A stretch of DNA of 64,000 nt from positions 1 through 64,000 of the forward strand of contig CABUKU010000003.1 in the NCBI GenBank assembly GCA_902492205.1, written 5' to 3'. Both the position numbers and the translations under genes were made by a program. The DNA comes from an uncultured Bacteroides sp. (lineage in GTDB: Bacteria; Bacteroidota; Bacteroidia; Bacteroidales; Bacteroidaceae). Position 1 is the first letter of the stretch, and each line of letters opens with the position of its first letter. The notes below the pieces were generated by a model, which was not told where the DNA came from, searched no databases, and saw only the letters and a program-made list of their open reading frames with translations. This document shows positions 41,319 through 49,213 of this stretch, piece after piece.

Positions 41319-43004
41319 ATGGATTTAAGAAAAGTATATAAAACGATATTTGCAGCGTTTGTTGTTATGACATTCGCCGGATGTAATGGCTTTTTGGATA
41401 CAAAGATTGATACCAATACTACTCCGGACGCGGCTGCTACAAATAGAAATACCTTATGGCAGTTTGCTGCTGCTTTCTATTCACCGATGACTTATGGTTT
41501 CTCTGTATTGGATGGCAATTTGTTTGCTGCTGCTTCTGATGAGGCTGTACAAACATCGGCTACGGGAGATGTATATTATTTCTATAGAGGAACAATTAAT
41601 GCAAATGCAAATCCTCTTTCTAATCTTTATAAGAATTACTATGAAGGTATTCGTGCTGCTAATTTCTTCTTGGAGTATGCAAAGAATGGTGAAGAATTAT
41701 TGGCAATGAACCGTAATCTTGTAAACGAGAAAGATAATTATGAGAAAGATATTAGAAGTCTCAATTGGTATCGGGCAGAAGCACACATCGCTAAAGCATT
41801 CTATTATACAGAACTGCTTAAAATGTATGGAGGTGTGCCGATTGTAGAGAAAACAATGTCGGAAGATGCGGATCGTGGAAGTTTGGTCCGCACTTCCTAT
41901 GATGCTGTTGTAGATTATATTGTAAAGGAAATAGATGATCATAAAGACGGTTTGCAGGTAGATTGGCAAACTCACCCCGATAATGTATCGGAGGAAGCAG
42001 GACGTTTCACTTTGGCAGCAGCTTTGGCAATCAAGGCAAGAGCACTTTTGTATGCGGCAAGTCCTTTGCATAACCCCAATAATGATAAGTCAAAATGGGA
42101 AAATGCAGCAAGAGCTGCCCATGATGTAATAGCATTGCTTAATTACAGAATGCCCGAAAATAGAAATTATCGCAATAGCTTTATCGGTGAAGCTCCTTTG
42201 ACAGATAAAGAAAATATTTTCATTATTCGCAGACCGACAGATAATACAGTTGAAAAGAAAAACTATCCTATATCGACAGCAGGTGGTAACAGTGGCATTA
42301 CTCCTACACAAAATTTAGTATCGGCTTACGAGTATATCGGTGAAAAAGATCCGATGAATCCTTATAAGAATAGGGATCCCCGTTTGGAAGCAAGTATAGT
42401 TGTCAACGGTAGCCAATGGAATGACAGGGTTATTGACCAGTCGGCAGGAGGCTCTGATGACATGAGCATAGCCAACACGAGCAGGACAGGCTATTATTTG
42501 AAGAAGTTCCTTACCGATAAATTAAACCTTGTGCAAGATGGAAAAGCATATCATCATTGGATTGCTTACCGTTACGCCGAAGTATTATTGAATTATGCTG
42601 AAGCTATGAATCAGGCTTATGGCCCCGATGCACTTCCTTCAGGATATACAATGACTGCACGTGAGGCACTGACACAAGTAAGAAAGAGTGCAAGTACTTC
42701 TTTGCCAGCAGTGACAACTGCCGATGTTACTGAATTTGAGAAAGCAGTGAAACATGAACGCCGCATCGAACTTGCGTTTGAGGATCATCGTTATTGGGAC
42801 TTGTTACGTTGGAAAGATGCCGAGAAAGTTTTGAATTTACCTCTGAAAGGAGTAACTGTTACGAAAGATGTGAACGGGGTTTACGGTTATCAGGAAGTGA
42901 CAGTAATGCAAAGAACATTCTTGTCGAGAAATTTTTATTTCCCGTTCACCCGTTCCGAGATTCAAAACTCAAACGGAGCTTTGGTTCAAAATGAAGGTTA
43001 TTAA
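41319..43004 (+). CDS. SusD-like glycan-binding lipoprotein, second copy
   Basis: This is a 561-residue lipoprotein with lipobox TFAGC (Cys 21) followed by NGFLDTKIDTNTTPD. The SusD helical core shows NWYRAEAHIAKAFYYTELLKMYGGVPIVEKTM and LAAALAIKARALLYAASPLHNP, and the C-terminal HERRIELAFEDHRYWDLLRWKDAEKVL is typical. It is paired with the second SusC-like transporter and followed within 19 nt by the surface lipoprotein genes. Confidence 0.94.
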   Translation: MDLRKVYKTIFAAFVVMTFAGCNGFLDTKIDTNTTPDAAATNRNTLWQFAAAFYSPMTYGFSVLDGNLFAAASDEAVQTSATGDVYYFYRGTINANANPLSNLYKNYYEGIRAANFFLEYAKNGEELLAMNRNLVNEKDNYEKDIRSLNWYRAEAHIAKAFYYTELLKMYGGVPIVEKTMSEDADRGSLVRTSYDAVVDYIVKEIDDHKDGLQVDWQTHPDNVSEEAGRFTLAAALAIKARALLYAASPLHNPNNDKSKWENAARAAHDVIALLNYRMPENRNYRNSFIGEAPLTDKENIFIIRRPTDNTVEKKNYPISTAGGNSGITPTQNLVSAYEYIGEKDPMNPYKNRDPRLEASIVVNGSQWNDRVIDQSAGGSDDMSIANTSRTGYYLKKFLTDKLNLVQDGKAYHHWIAYRYAEVLLNYAEAMNQAYGPDALPSGYTMTAREALTQVRKSASTSLPAVTTADVTEFEKAVKHERRIELAFEDHRYWDLLRWKDAEKVLNLPLKGVTVTKDVNGVYGYQEVTVMQRTFLSRNFYFPFTRSEIQNSNGALVQNEGY

Positions 43005-43023
43005 TCAATAATACTAATATCTT

Positions 43024-43596
43024 ATGAAAGCTTTATTAAAAAATAAAATATTATTTGTGATTATCTTCTTTGCTATGGCGGTTTTTACCGGATGCAAAGA
43101 TGGAGACGGAGATGCCGATTATGGTTTCGCATATGTATATATGCCGCAAGCAACAGCTTCGGGAGGATTAAGCAATCATTATAATGTACCTTCCGGTGGA
43201 GGAGACTATACGTATAATTTCCGCATAGATAAAGAAAATAATAAGTTGAATGTTATCTTGGGAGTTATTCGTTCCGGGAAAGTATCGAGCGATGGTTTTT
43301 CTGTGGATGTTTTGGCATTGCCGGGAAGCACTCAGGCCGATGCTTCAATGAATGAGGTACTCTTGCCCGAAAGTATGTACACACTTCCTTCAAATGTAAC
43401 CGTACCTGAAGGGAAGAGTAATAATAGTTTTTATTTGTCTGTGGACATAAATTCGTTGAAATCTGATGTCTATACAGGTAAAAAGCTACTTTTAACCGTA
43501 GGGATTGATAAGCCGACGAAGTTCCAATTAAGTGAGACTAATACGGAAACATTGGTTATCATTGATGTGGATGCTGTCCGTGAGCATTTAAAATAA
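43024..43596 (+). CDS. PUL surface lipoprotein (DUF1735-like)
   Basis: This is a 190-residue lipoprotein with lipobox FTGC (Cys 24). A single beta-rich domain includes FRIDKENNKLNVILGVIRSG and ends in NNSFYLSVDINSLKSDVYTGKKLLLTVGI, in the style of DUF1735 N-terminal domains found in SusE- or SGBP-like proteins. It probably helps hold glycan at the surface. Its position right after SusD and before a PKD lipoprotein matches the usual place of surface glycan-binding proteins. Confidence 0.7.
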   Translation: MKALLKNKILFVIIFFAMAVFTGCKDGDGDADYGFAYVYMPQATASGGLSNHYNVPSGGGDYTYNFRIDKENNKLNVILGVIRSGKVSSDGFSVDVLALPGSTQADASMNEVLLPESMYTLPSNVTVPEGKSNNSFYLSVDINSLKSDVYTGKKLLLTVGIDKPTKFQLSETNTETLVIIDVDAVREHLK

Positions 43597-43614
43597 TCTA
43601 TAAAACAAAATGAT

Positions 43615-44754
43615 ATGAAACGAATATTATATAAGTTATTGTATTTCTTTCCTGTTTTCATCTTGTTATTGAGCTCATGCAGAGATGATGAAAAGTTCGA
43701 TTCCAGTATTGTTAACGGGGAAAAGCCCAAAGCTGCATTTGTTGCCGATACCGATTTTATGAAAGTTTCTTTTGAGAATAAATCAACCAATGGTGAATCT
43801 TATTATTGGGAGTTCGGCGACGGAACTACCTCTACGGAAGAAGCTCCGGAGCATGAATATGCCATTGCGGGCAATTATACTGTGACATTGAAAGTGAATA
43901 GTGCAGCCGGTTATTCCGATGTGTATGAAGGAGAGCCCATATATGTGGCAGGGCAGGCTTCACCGGCTTTTGATGCTTCTGTGGGAATTCAAATGAATGT
44001 TTCGTTTGACGCAAGTGCTTCCGCCAATATAAAATCAGCCAAATGGGATTTTGGTGACGGAGCTACGGGAGAGGGACTTATGGTTAAACACCAATATGCC
44101 GGCGAAGGTGATTATGAAGTCAAGCTGATTATTACAGGATTGTTGGATGATGAAGCAGAACTGACAAAGACAATTACGGTATATAACACCAATGATTTAA
44201 TAAAAGGTGGCAATATGGAAGCATCTTCTGCCGATTTCTGGACTGTAAAGACTAAAGGATCTGATATAAACTTTGGCTATACAGCAGACAAGCCGATGAA
44301 TGGTGAAGGTGGTTGTCTGCGCTTTGGAGAGATGACTTCCGGACAAAATGTTATTTATCAGGCGGTAGATGTGGAGCAAGGCAAGAAATATTTGTTCAAA
44401 GCCCAGATTAAAGCTCCGGGTGGTGCAAGTAAAACTAACTTGCAGTTCTATATTGCAGAGTCGACTGATTTTAAGGAGAATGATGGAAATGCTGCGAATG
44501 GTTCCAATCTGTTCTTAGCTCTTAATGTGTGGCATGGCTGGGGAACCGACACAGATTCCAAGGCCGTGGATGGTAACCTGTTTGATGAAATGCAAAGAGT
44601 GGGCTGTCTTTACGGCTTAGGTTGTGACAGCCAAGGAGTTTATACTGCGACAAAGACAGGAACAGTGTATATCGGTATTGAATTTGCCGTATGGAGTGGA
44701 AATTCAAATGGCGATGCTCTTATAGATAGCGTAGAGTTTTTATTGCAAAATTAA
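43615..44754 (+). CDS. PKD-domain surface lipoprotein, possible glycan-binding protein
   Basis: This is a 379-residue lipoprotein with lipobox LLSSC (Cys 20). Two PKD domains are visible: the first has SYYWEFGDGTTSTEEAPEHEY and the second has SAKWDFGDGATGEGLMVKHQY. The C-terminal half (about 195-379; LIKGGNMEASSADFWTVKT ... AQIKAPGGASKTNLQFYIAES) looks like a jelly-roll carbohydrate-binding module. It should extend from the cell surface and bind the PUL substrate. It lies between the DUF1735-like lipoprotein and the clan-A glycosidase, with 8 nt to the latter. Confidence 0.8.
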   Translation: MKRILYKLLYFFPVFILLLSSCRDDEKFDSSIVNGEKPKAAFVADTDFMKVSFENKSTNGESYYWEFGDGTTSTEEAPEHEYAIAGNYTVTLKVNSAAGYSDVYEGEPIYVAGQASPAFDASVGIQMNVSFDASASANIKSAKWDFGDGATGEGLMVKHQYAGEGDYEVKLIITGLLDDEAELTKTITVYNTNDLIKGGNMEASSADFWTVKTKGSDINFGYTADKPMNGEGGCLRFGEMTSGQNVIYQAVDVEQGKKYLFKAQIKAPGGASKTNLQFYIAESTDFKENDGNAANGSNLFLALNVWHGWGTDTDSKAVDGNLFDEMQRVGCLYGLGCDSQGVYTATKTGTVYIGIEFAVWSGNSNGDALIDSVEFLLQN

Positions 44755-44762
44755 TTATAAAC

Positions 44763-46442
44763 ATGAAAAAACAACTATCAACTTTTATTGCATTATTCGC
44801 TGTTGCATTAACTTTATCGGCTCAGGTGAAAAAGGCAACGGTACTTACAAAGAGTCCTGCATTGTATGAGAGGATTGATATAGACATTAACTTGATTGCC
44901 AACTGGGAAAACCCGTATTTGCAGGAAGATGTGGCATTGGATATGTATATAACCGCTCCTTCCGGGAAAGAACTTCTTCTTCCTTGTTATTATGAGTCGG
45001 GTAAAAGCGGTGCCAAATCCTTATGGAAAGCACGGTTTACCCCACAGGAAACGGGAAAATACAGCTATAACCTTAAAATAAGGAAAGGGGATAATGTGCT
45101 TTCCACTTCCAAGCCTTATACTTTTAAGGTAGCATCTTCCGATAAGAACGGTATTCTTCATCCGAAAGATTTCTGGACATTCCAATATGATAACGGTAAG
45201 CCTTTCAGGGGAGTGGCGGAGAATATTTGTTGGGAATCACGTGCCAGTGACGATTCAAAGTTTTTTAAAGAATTACATCAGCAGTCGAAATATAGCTATG
45301 ATTATATGCTGACCGACTTTGCCAAAAACGGGGGAAATTTCTTCCGCACATGGATGTGTTCATGGAACTTGCCGATAGATAAGAAAAACGGTTTCAATAA
45401 CCACCGCTACACTCCGTCTGATAAGTATTATAACCCCAGTGCAGTGGCACGCATGGATTACATGATTAACCTTTGCGACTCATTAGGCTTACACACCATG
45501 CTCACTCTTGGTCAGGGAGCTTCCGGTGTGCGGGAAGGAGGGTTTGCTACTTCTTCGGCCGATTTCTTTGTGAATCCCAAAGCAAAGGAAAGGTATAAAA
45601 ACAGACTGAGATATATCGTTGCCCGTTGGGGATATAGTCCCGCTATCGGTGCTTGGGAGTTTTTCAATGAAGTTGATAATGTGCAATATAATAACAAGCC
45701 CAATCCCATTAACGGGAAAGACATTGTGGATTGGCACGATGAAATGAGCACTTATCTGAAACAGATTGATCCTTACGGTCATGTGGTTACTACGAGCATT
45801 TCACATCGTGATATAGAAGGATTAAACTCACTGCCGAATATTGATGTCAACCAAAAGCATATTTATAAACACACTTCATCCATACCGTCGGAAATCTTCA
45901 AGTATGAAAAGAATTTCGGCAAACCTTATGTGATAGGAGAGTTCGGTTATGAGTGGGACTGGAGTAAGAATTTCAATGACTTTGCACAGGAAATGGACAT
46001 TGACTTCAAACGCGGATTGTGGTACGGCATGTTTTCACCCACTCCGATACTGCCGATGAGTTGGTGGTGGGAGTTTTTCGACAACAGAGGCATGACCGCT
46101 TATTACAGGGGAGTGCGCGATATTAATGATAAGATGCTTGCCGCCGGGAACGGTTCTTTTGTGACTTTGCCTGTTGAGGCGAGTAATCTGGATGCTTTCT
46201 GTGTGCAATGCGGTGAGCAAATCTATGTATACCTTTACAATGATACGGTTTCACCCGTTCAAACCGATATTTTTATTAAAGGTGGAAACGGTAATGAATA
46301 TAAAGCCCAACGTTTCACTCCAACTACTTTGAAGTATGAAGATTGCTCGTCCGTGCAGAGTTCCGGCAGGGGAATATCTTTAAAGGGCGGACTGATCGGC
46401 TCCAAGGAAGAGGCGGTATTCTTATTGATTCCTAAAAAGTAG
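44763..46442 (+). CDS. Secreted clan-A glycoside hydrolase with N-terminal DUF5060-type domain
   Basis: This is a 559-residue protein with a signal peptide (ends near LSAQV). Residues about 20-125 form a beta-sandwich of DUF5060 type (SPALYERIDIDINLIANWENPY). A (beta/alpha)8 barrel of the cellulase/GH5-like clan follows. The acid/base Glu is in GAWEFFNEVDN (about 303), the nucleophile Glu in YVIGEFGYEWDW (about 393), and a Trp-rich loop MSWWWEFFDNRG follows. A small C-terminal sandwich closes the protein. The exact GH family cannot be fixed by eye. It is the last gene of the PUL and likely trims oligosaccharides made by the GH26 or GH30 enzymes. Confidence 0.82.
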   Translation: MKKQLSTFIALFAVALTLSAQVKKATVLTKSPALYERIDIDINLIANWENPYLQEDVALDMYITAPSGKELLLPCYYESGKSGAKSLWKARFTPQETGKYSYNLKIRKGDNVLSTSKPYTFKVASSDKNGILHPKDFWTFQYDNGKPFRGVAENICWESRASDDSKFFKELHQQSKYSYDYMLTDFAKNGGNFFRTWMCSWNLPIDKKNGFNNHRYTPSDKYYNPSAVARMDYMINLCDSLGLHTMLTLGQGASGVREGGFATSSADFFVNPKAKERYKNRLRYIVARWGYSPAIGAWEFFNEVDNVQYNNKPNPINGKDIVDWHDEMSTYLKQIDPYGHVVTTSISHRDIEGLNSLPNIDVNQKHIYKHTSSIPSEIFKYEKNFGKPYVIGEFGYEWDWSKNFNDFAQEMDIDFKRGLWYGMFSPTPILPMSWWWEFFDNRGMTAYYRGVRDINDKMLAAGNGSFVTLPVEASNLDAFCVQCGEQIYVYLYNDTVSPVQTDIFIKGGNGNEYKAQRFTPTTLKYEDCSSVQSSGRGISLKGGLIGSKEEAVFLLIPKK

Positions 46443-46486
46443 CTTATATCTTTGTTTTCTTCTCCGGCTTTCCTTTACTTTGCAGT

Positions 46487-46786
46487 ATGAACAGAATCGA
46501 GTCGGAGAAGAGAACAGTAAGCAAGATGATACGGTTATATTGCCGGCTGAATCATCATACTTCCTCGCTATGTCCCGATTGCCGGGAACTCCTCACTTAT
46601 GCCGCTTTCCGACTTGACAAGTGCAGATACGGAGAAAATAAAACCGTTTGTGCCAAATGCCCTACTCATTGTTATCGTTCCGATATGAAAGAGCGTGTCA
46701 GGCAAGTGATGCGTTTCTCCGGTCCCCGCATGATTCTTTACCATCCCATCGAACTGTGCCGTTACTTGTTGAGGAAACTTGTGTGA
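46487..46786 (+). CDS. YgbA-like (nitrous oxide-stimulated promoter) family protein
   Basis: This is a 99-residue protein, Cys-rich, starting MNRIESEKRTVSKMIRLYC. The pattern HHTSSLCPDCRELLTYAAFRLDKCRYGENKTVCAKCPTHCYRSDMKERVRQVMRFSGPRML-like matches the YgbA family: conserved Cys set, then a helix RVRQVMRFSGPRM. In enterobacteria the gene responds to nitrosative stress; the molecular role is unclear. A TATCTTTG box lies at 46447-46454. Confidence 0.85.
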   Translation: MNRIESEKRTVSKMIRLYCRLNHHTSSLCPDCRELLTYAAFRLDKCRYGENKTVCAKCPTHCYRSDMKERVRQVMRFSGPRMILYHPIELCRYLLRKLV

Positions 46787-46799
46787 GGGCATCCCCACT

Positions 46800-46950
46800 A
46801 TTAAGCTGAAACAACCATATATTTAAGCTAAAACGTACGGACATCTAAGCCCAAAGATAAGGACATATTTATAGGAAGGTGTAGACCTTTTAAGAATAAA
46901 GTGTAGGGGTTATTTGTTAATGGAGTAGAGCTATTGGAGAAAAGGTGTAG
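46800..46950 (+). other. Gene-poor stretch with short degenerate GTGTAG repeats
   Basis: Three loosely similar motifs occur here: AAGGTGTAGACC near 46876, AAAGTGTAGGGG near 46899 and AAAGGTGTAGAGC near 46941. No reading frame or known RNA was recognised between the YgbA-like stop and the terminator at 46957. Confidence 0.3.
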
Positions 46951-46956
46951 AGCAAT

Positions 46957-46990
46957 AAAAGGAGCGGTACTTAGTACCTGCTCCTTTTGT
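46957..46990. terminator. Two-way terminator between the YgbA-like and thioredoxin genes
   Basis: AAAAGGAGC and GGTAC pair with GTACC and GCTCCTTTT around a short loop (46957-46989). T runs flank both sides, so it can serve both converging transcripts. Confidence 0.8.
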
Positions 46991-47030
46991 TATTGTGTAA
47001 AGATACAACATTTTATTTGTTTTTCCAAAT

Positions 47031-47498
47031 CTATTCGGCCGGTTTGCCAAGAAGTACCTGCTCCACTGCTCTTTGAAAGGACTTTTTATCGGCAGCTCCC
47101 TGTATAATCTGCGGAGTTCCTTCCATTGGGAAGAATACGACAGTGGGGAGGGAAGTGATTCCCATTGCTCCGGCAAGAGCCTTTTCTTTATCTACATTTA
47201 CTTTGTAAACAGTGATTTGTCCTTCATATTCTTTGGCAAATTTTTTCATGATAGGGGCTACCATGCGGCAAGGTCCGCACCAGGTTGCATAGAAGTCCAC
47301 AACGGCAGGTTTCTTTCCTGCATACTTCCATTGTTTTTGGTTCAGGTAATCGAATATGTTGGTAAGGAACATGGAATCGGTCATCTGGATAACTTTTCCG
47401 TCTTGCGGTTCATCTTGCGCGTTTTGATGGTTACCGGCAAAAGTAATGCCCATGCATCCTGCCATGAGCAATGCGGTCATTAATATAATCTTTTTCAT
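47031..47498 (-). CDS. Exported thioredoxin-like protein
   Basis: This is a 155-residue protein with an N-terminal signal peptide; LLMAGC at residue 15 could be a lipobox, otherwise cleavage is near TFAG. A full thioredoxin domain follows with FYATWCGPCRMVAP and a cis-Pro in ITSLPTVVFF. It works in the periplasm or at the membrane, perhaps receiving electrons from a DsbD-like protein such as that at 14921. It lies 9 nt downstream of the cytoplasmic thioredoxin gene, so they form a paired cytoplasmic and exported redox unit. Confidence 0.92.
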   Translation of the reverse strand: MKKIILMTALLMAGCMGITFAGNHQNAQDEPQDGKVIQMTDSMFLTNIFDYLNQKQWKYAGKKPAVVDFYATWCGPCRMVAPIMKKFAKEYEGQITVYKVNVDKEKALAGAMGITSLPTVVFFPMEGTPQIIQGAADKKSFQRAVEQVLLGKPAE

Positions 47499-47507
47499 TG
47501 TCCGGGG

Positions 47508-47804
47508 TTATTGGTGCTGTTCTATGATTGCTTTCAAGTCTTTTGCCTGCATCACTCCCGACTGTCTCCACACCACAAGCCCTTCTTTGAAAATCACCAA
47601 TGTGGGAACGGATTGAATGTTATATACTTGGGCTATTTCCTGATGCTTGTCTACATCTATTTTTACAATACGGGCTTTTTCCCCGACCATGCTTTTCAGT
47701 TCCTCAAGAATGGGCTTCATCATTTTGCATGGGCCACACCATTCTGCAAAGAAATCCACTAAAACGGGACTCTTTGATTGTATCAGGTCATCAAACTTTT
47801 CCAT
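47508..47804 (-). CDS. trxA: Thioredoxin
   Basis: This is a 98-residue single-domain thioredoxin with FFAEWCGPCKMM and the cis-Pro in IQSVPTLVIFKEG. There is no signal peptide, so it acts in the cytoplasm. It is the first gene of a two-gene minus-strand operon and is divergent from corA. Confidence 0.93.
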   Translation of the reverse strand: MEKFDDLIQSKSPVLVDFFAEWCGPCKMMKPILEELKSMVGEKARIVKIDVDKHQEIAQVYNIQSVPTLVIFKEGLVVWRQSGVMQAKDLKAIIEQHQ

Positions 47805-47926
47805 AATTTCGCTTGTTTTTGGTTCTAATTGTAATACGAACGCAATCTTACACTTATTTGTTCAAAGTATCTGCAAGCCTCTTTTACTTTTTAGCTTTTT
47901 TAGTAAGCCCGCTGAATATTATTTTA

Positions 47927-47934
47927 TACTTTTG
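47927..47934 (+). promoter_or_regulatory. -7 box of corA
   Basis: TACTTTTG at 47927-47934, about 115 nt before the corA start. This leaves an untranslated leader in which no known magnesium-sensing structure was recognised. Confidence 0.4.
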
Positions 47935-48050
47935 CAGCCGTAAATCATTTCATCACAGAAAATGGACGATTATCATAGTAAGAATTATTAATCAGAACAA
48001 AGGTTTCGCAGCACGTATTCCTTTGTTCATAATGAATGGAGAGTCGAATT

Positions 48051-48977
48051 ATGCGAACTTTTTGGAGAAGTAATTCCGGACTGAAGCGTATTGATGTGTG
48101 GGAACCTAATTGCTGGGTGAACATCACATGTCCGGATACTAATGATATAAATTACTTATTGAAAGAACTGCAAGTTCCCGATTATTTTATTTCCGATATT
48201 GAAGATACAGACGAACGCCCCCGTATTGATACGGAAGACGGGTGGACGCTTATCATCCTGCGTATTCCTTACATGAGGGAAGACAAAGCCAAGTCGCCCT
48301 ACATAACCATCCCTTTGGGTGTTATCCTGAAGAAAGACATTTGCATCACCGTTTGTTTTTATGAAACTAACATGATGAATGACTTTGTGAGCCATTATCA
48401 ACGAAAGAATGCGGGCTTCACCGATTCGGTGGATTTGGTGTTTAAGCTCTTCCTTTCTTCATCCGTTTGGTACTTGAAGCTGTTGAAACAGATAAACTTG
48501 CAGATAGAGAATGCAAAGCGTGAGCTTGATCGTAGCGTGGAGAACAAAGACTTGATGGGTTTGTTTCACTTACAAAACTGCCTGACTTATTTCCTCACTT
48601 CACTCAAAGGTAATGAAATATTGCTTTCTAAGCTTAAATTCAAGCTGCCGATTGATGAACTGGATGCCGATTTGATTGAGGATGTTGAGATTGAACTTCG
48701 GCAGGCACATGAAACTTCTTCCATTTACAGTAACATTCTCAGTCGGATGATGGACACATATGCTTCTATCATTAATAATAATGTGAGCAGTATCATGAAA
48801 GTTCTCACGTCTTTCTCCATCGTTTTAATGTTTCCCACACTCATAGCGAGCCTGTATGGCATGAACACGATTAACGGATTGGAGAATACAACTTGGGGCT
48901 TTCCGTTCCTTTTCTTTTTATCCCTCATTGTTTCTGCCGCAATGGTGTGGATGTTCAGAAAGAAACATTGGATATAA
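48051..48977 (+). CDS. corA: CorA-family magnesium/cobalt transporter
   Basis: This is a 308-residue protein. The start MRTFWRSNSGLKRIDVW at 48051 is preferred to the one five codons upstream because it matches the common CorA N-terminus in the group. A large cytoplasmic domain (about 1-240) includes the long helix region. Two C-terminal membrane helices follow, with the pore motif YGMN in IASLYGMNTIN between them, and the tail ends in basic RKKHWI. It forms a pentameric divalent cation channel. Confidence 0.93.
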   Translation: MRTFWRSNSGLKRIDVWEPNCWVNITCPDTNDINYLLKELQVPDYFISDIEDTDERPRIDTEDGWTLIILRIPYMREDKAKSPYITIPLGVILKKDICITVCFYETNMMNDFVSHYQRKNAGFTDSVDLVFKLFLSSSVWYLKLLKQINLQIENAKRELDRSVENKDLMGLFHLQNCLTYFLTSLKGNEILLSKLKFKLPIDELDADLIEDVEIELRQAHETSSIYSNILSRMMDTYASIINNNVSSIMKVLTSFSIVLMFPTLIASLYGMNTINGLENTTWGFPFLFFLSLIVSAAMVWMFRKKHWI

Positions 48978-49024
48978 GCCTTTGGAATTCATGGAATAGT
49001 AATCCCGTTTTCATTACATTGTAA

Positions 49025-49077
49025 CGTAGTTGCATGACTTTTGTGTATCGTTTAAAAACAAAAGACATGCAACTACG
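49025..49077. other. 20-bp inverted repeat spanning the start of a small ORF
   Basis: CGTAGTTGCATGACTTTTGT (49025-49044) pairs with ACAAAAGACATGCAACTACG (49058-49077), with one mismatch and a 13-nt loop. The right arm contains the ATG at 49067 of the 48-residue ORF. In RNA this would bury the start codon in a strong stem; as DNA it could be an operator. Confidence 0.75.
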
Positions 49078-49213
49078 CACTTATTATCCCATACGTATCC
49101 TACCAACTTTAACAGAAGATGTGAATGGAAATTGGAACATTTTATATTATAATGATGTTCTTTCTGAGAAAGATGTAGTTTATAATCCCGAAGAAATAAA
49201 TATCGCCTCATGA
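49067..49213 (+). CDS. 48-residue protein of unknown function, coupled to a glycosyltransferase gene
   Basis: The frame reads MQLRTYYPIRILPTLTEDVN and ends EEINIAS. It stops at 49211-49213, overlapping the start of the glycosyltransferase gene by ATGA. The overlap, the sensible composition (no long low-complexity runs) and the lack of another gene in this 230-nt gap support a real small gene. The start codon lies in the right arm of a 20-bp hairpin. I recognise no family. Confidence 0.55.
   Translation: MQLRTYYPIRILPTLTEDVNGNWNILYYNDVLSEKDVVYNPEEINIAS

Noticed and set aside
48036..48050. A corA start five codons upstream
   Set aside because: The start at 48051 matches the family N-terminus; the extra MESRI is not conserved, although it cannot be fully excluded.
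49025..49077. An invertible promoter, since Bacteroidales use inverted repeats for phase variation
   Set aside because: The loop is only 13 nt, too short to hold an invertible promoter, and no recombinase gene is near.
49014..49211. A 65-codon minus-strand frame opposite the 48-residue ORF
   Set aside because: The plus-strand ORF has the ATGA coupling to the next gene; the minus frame has no partner or promoter and runs through the hairpin.
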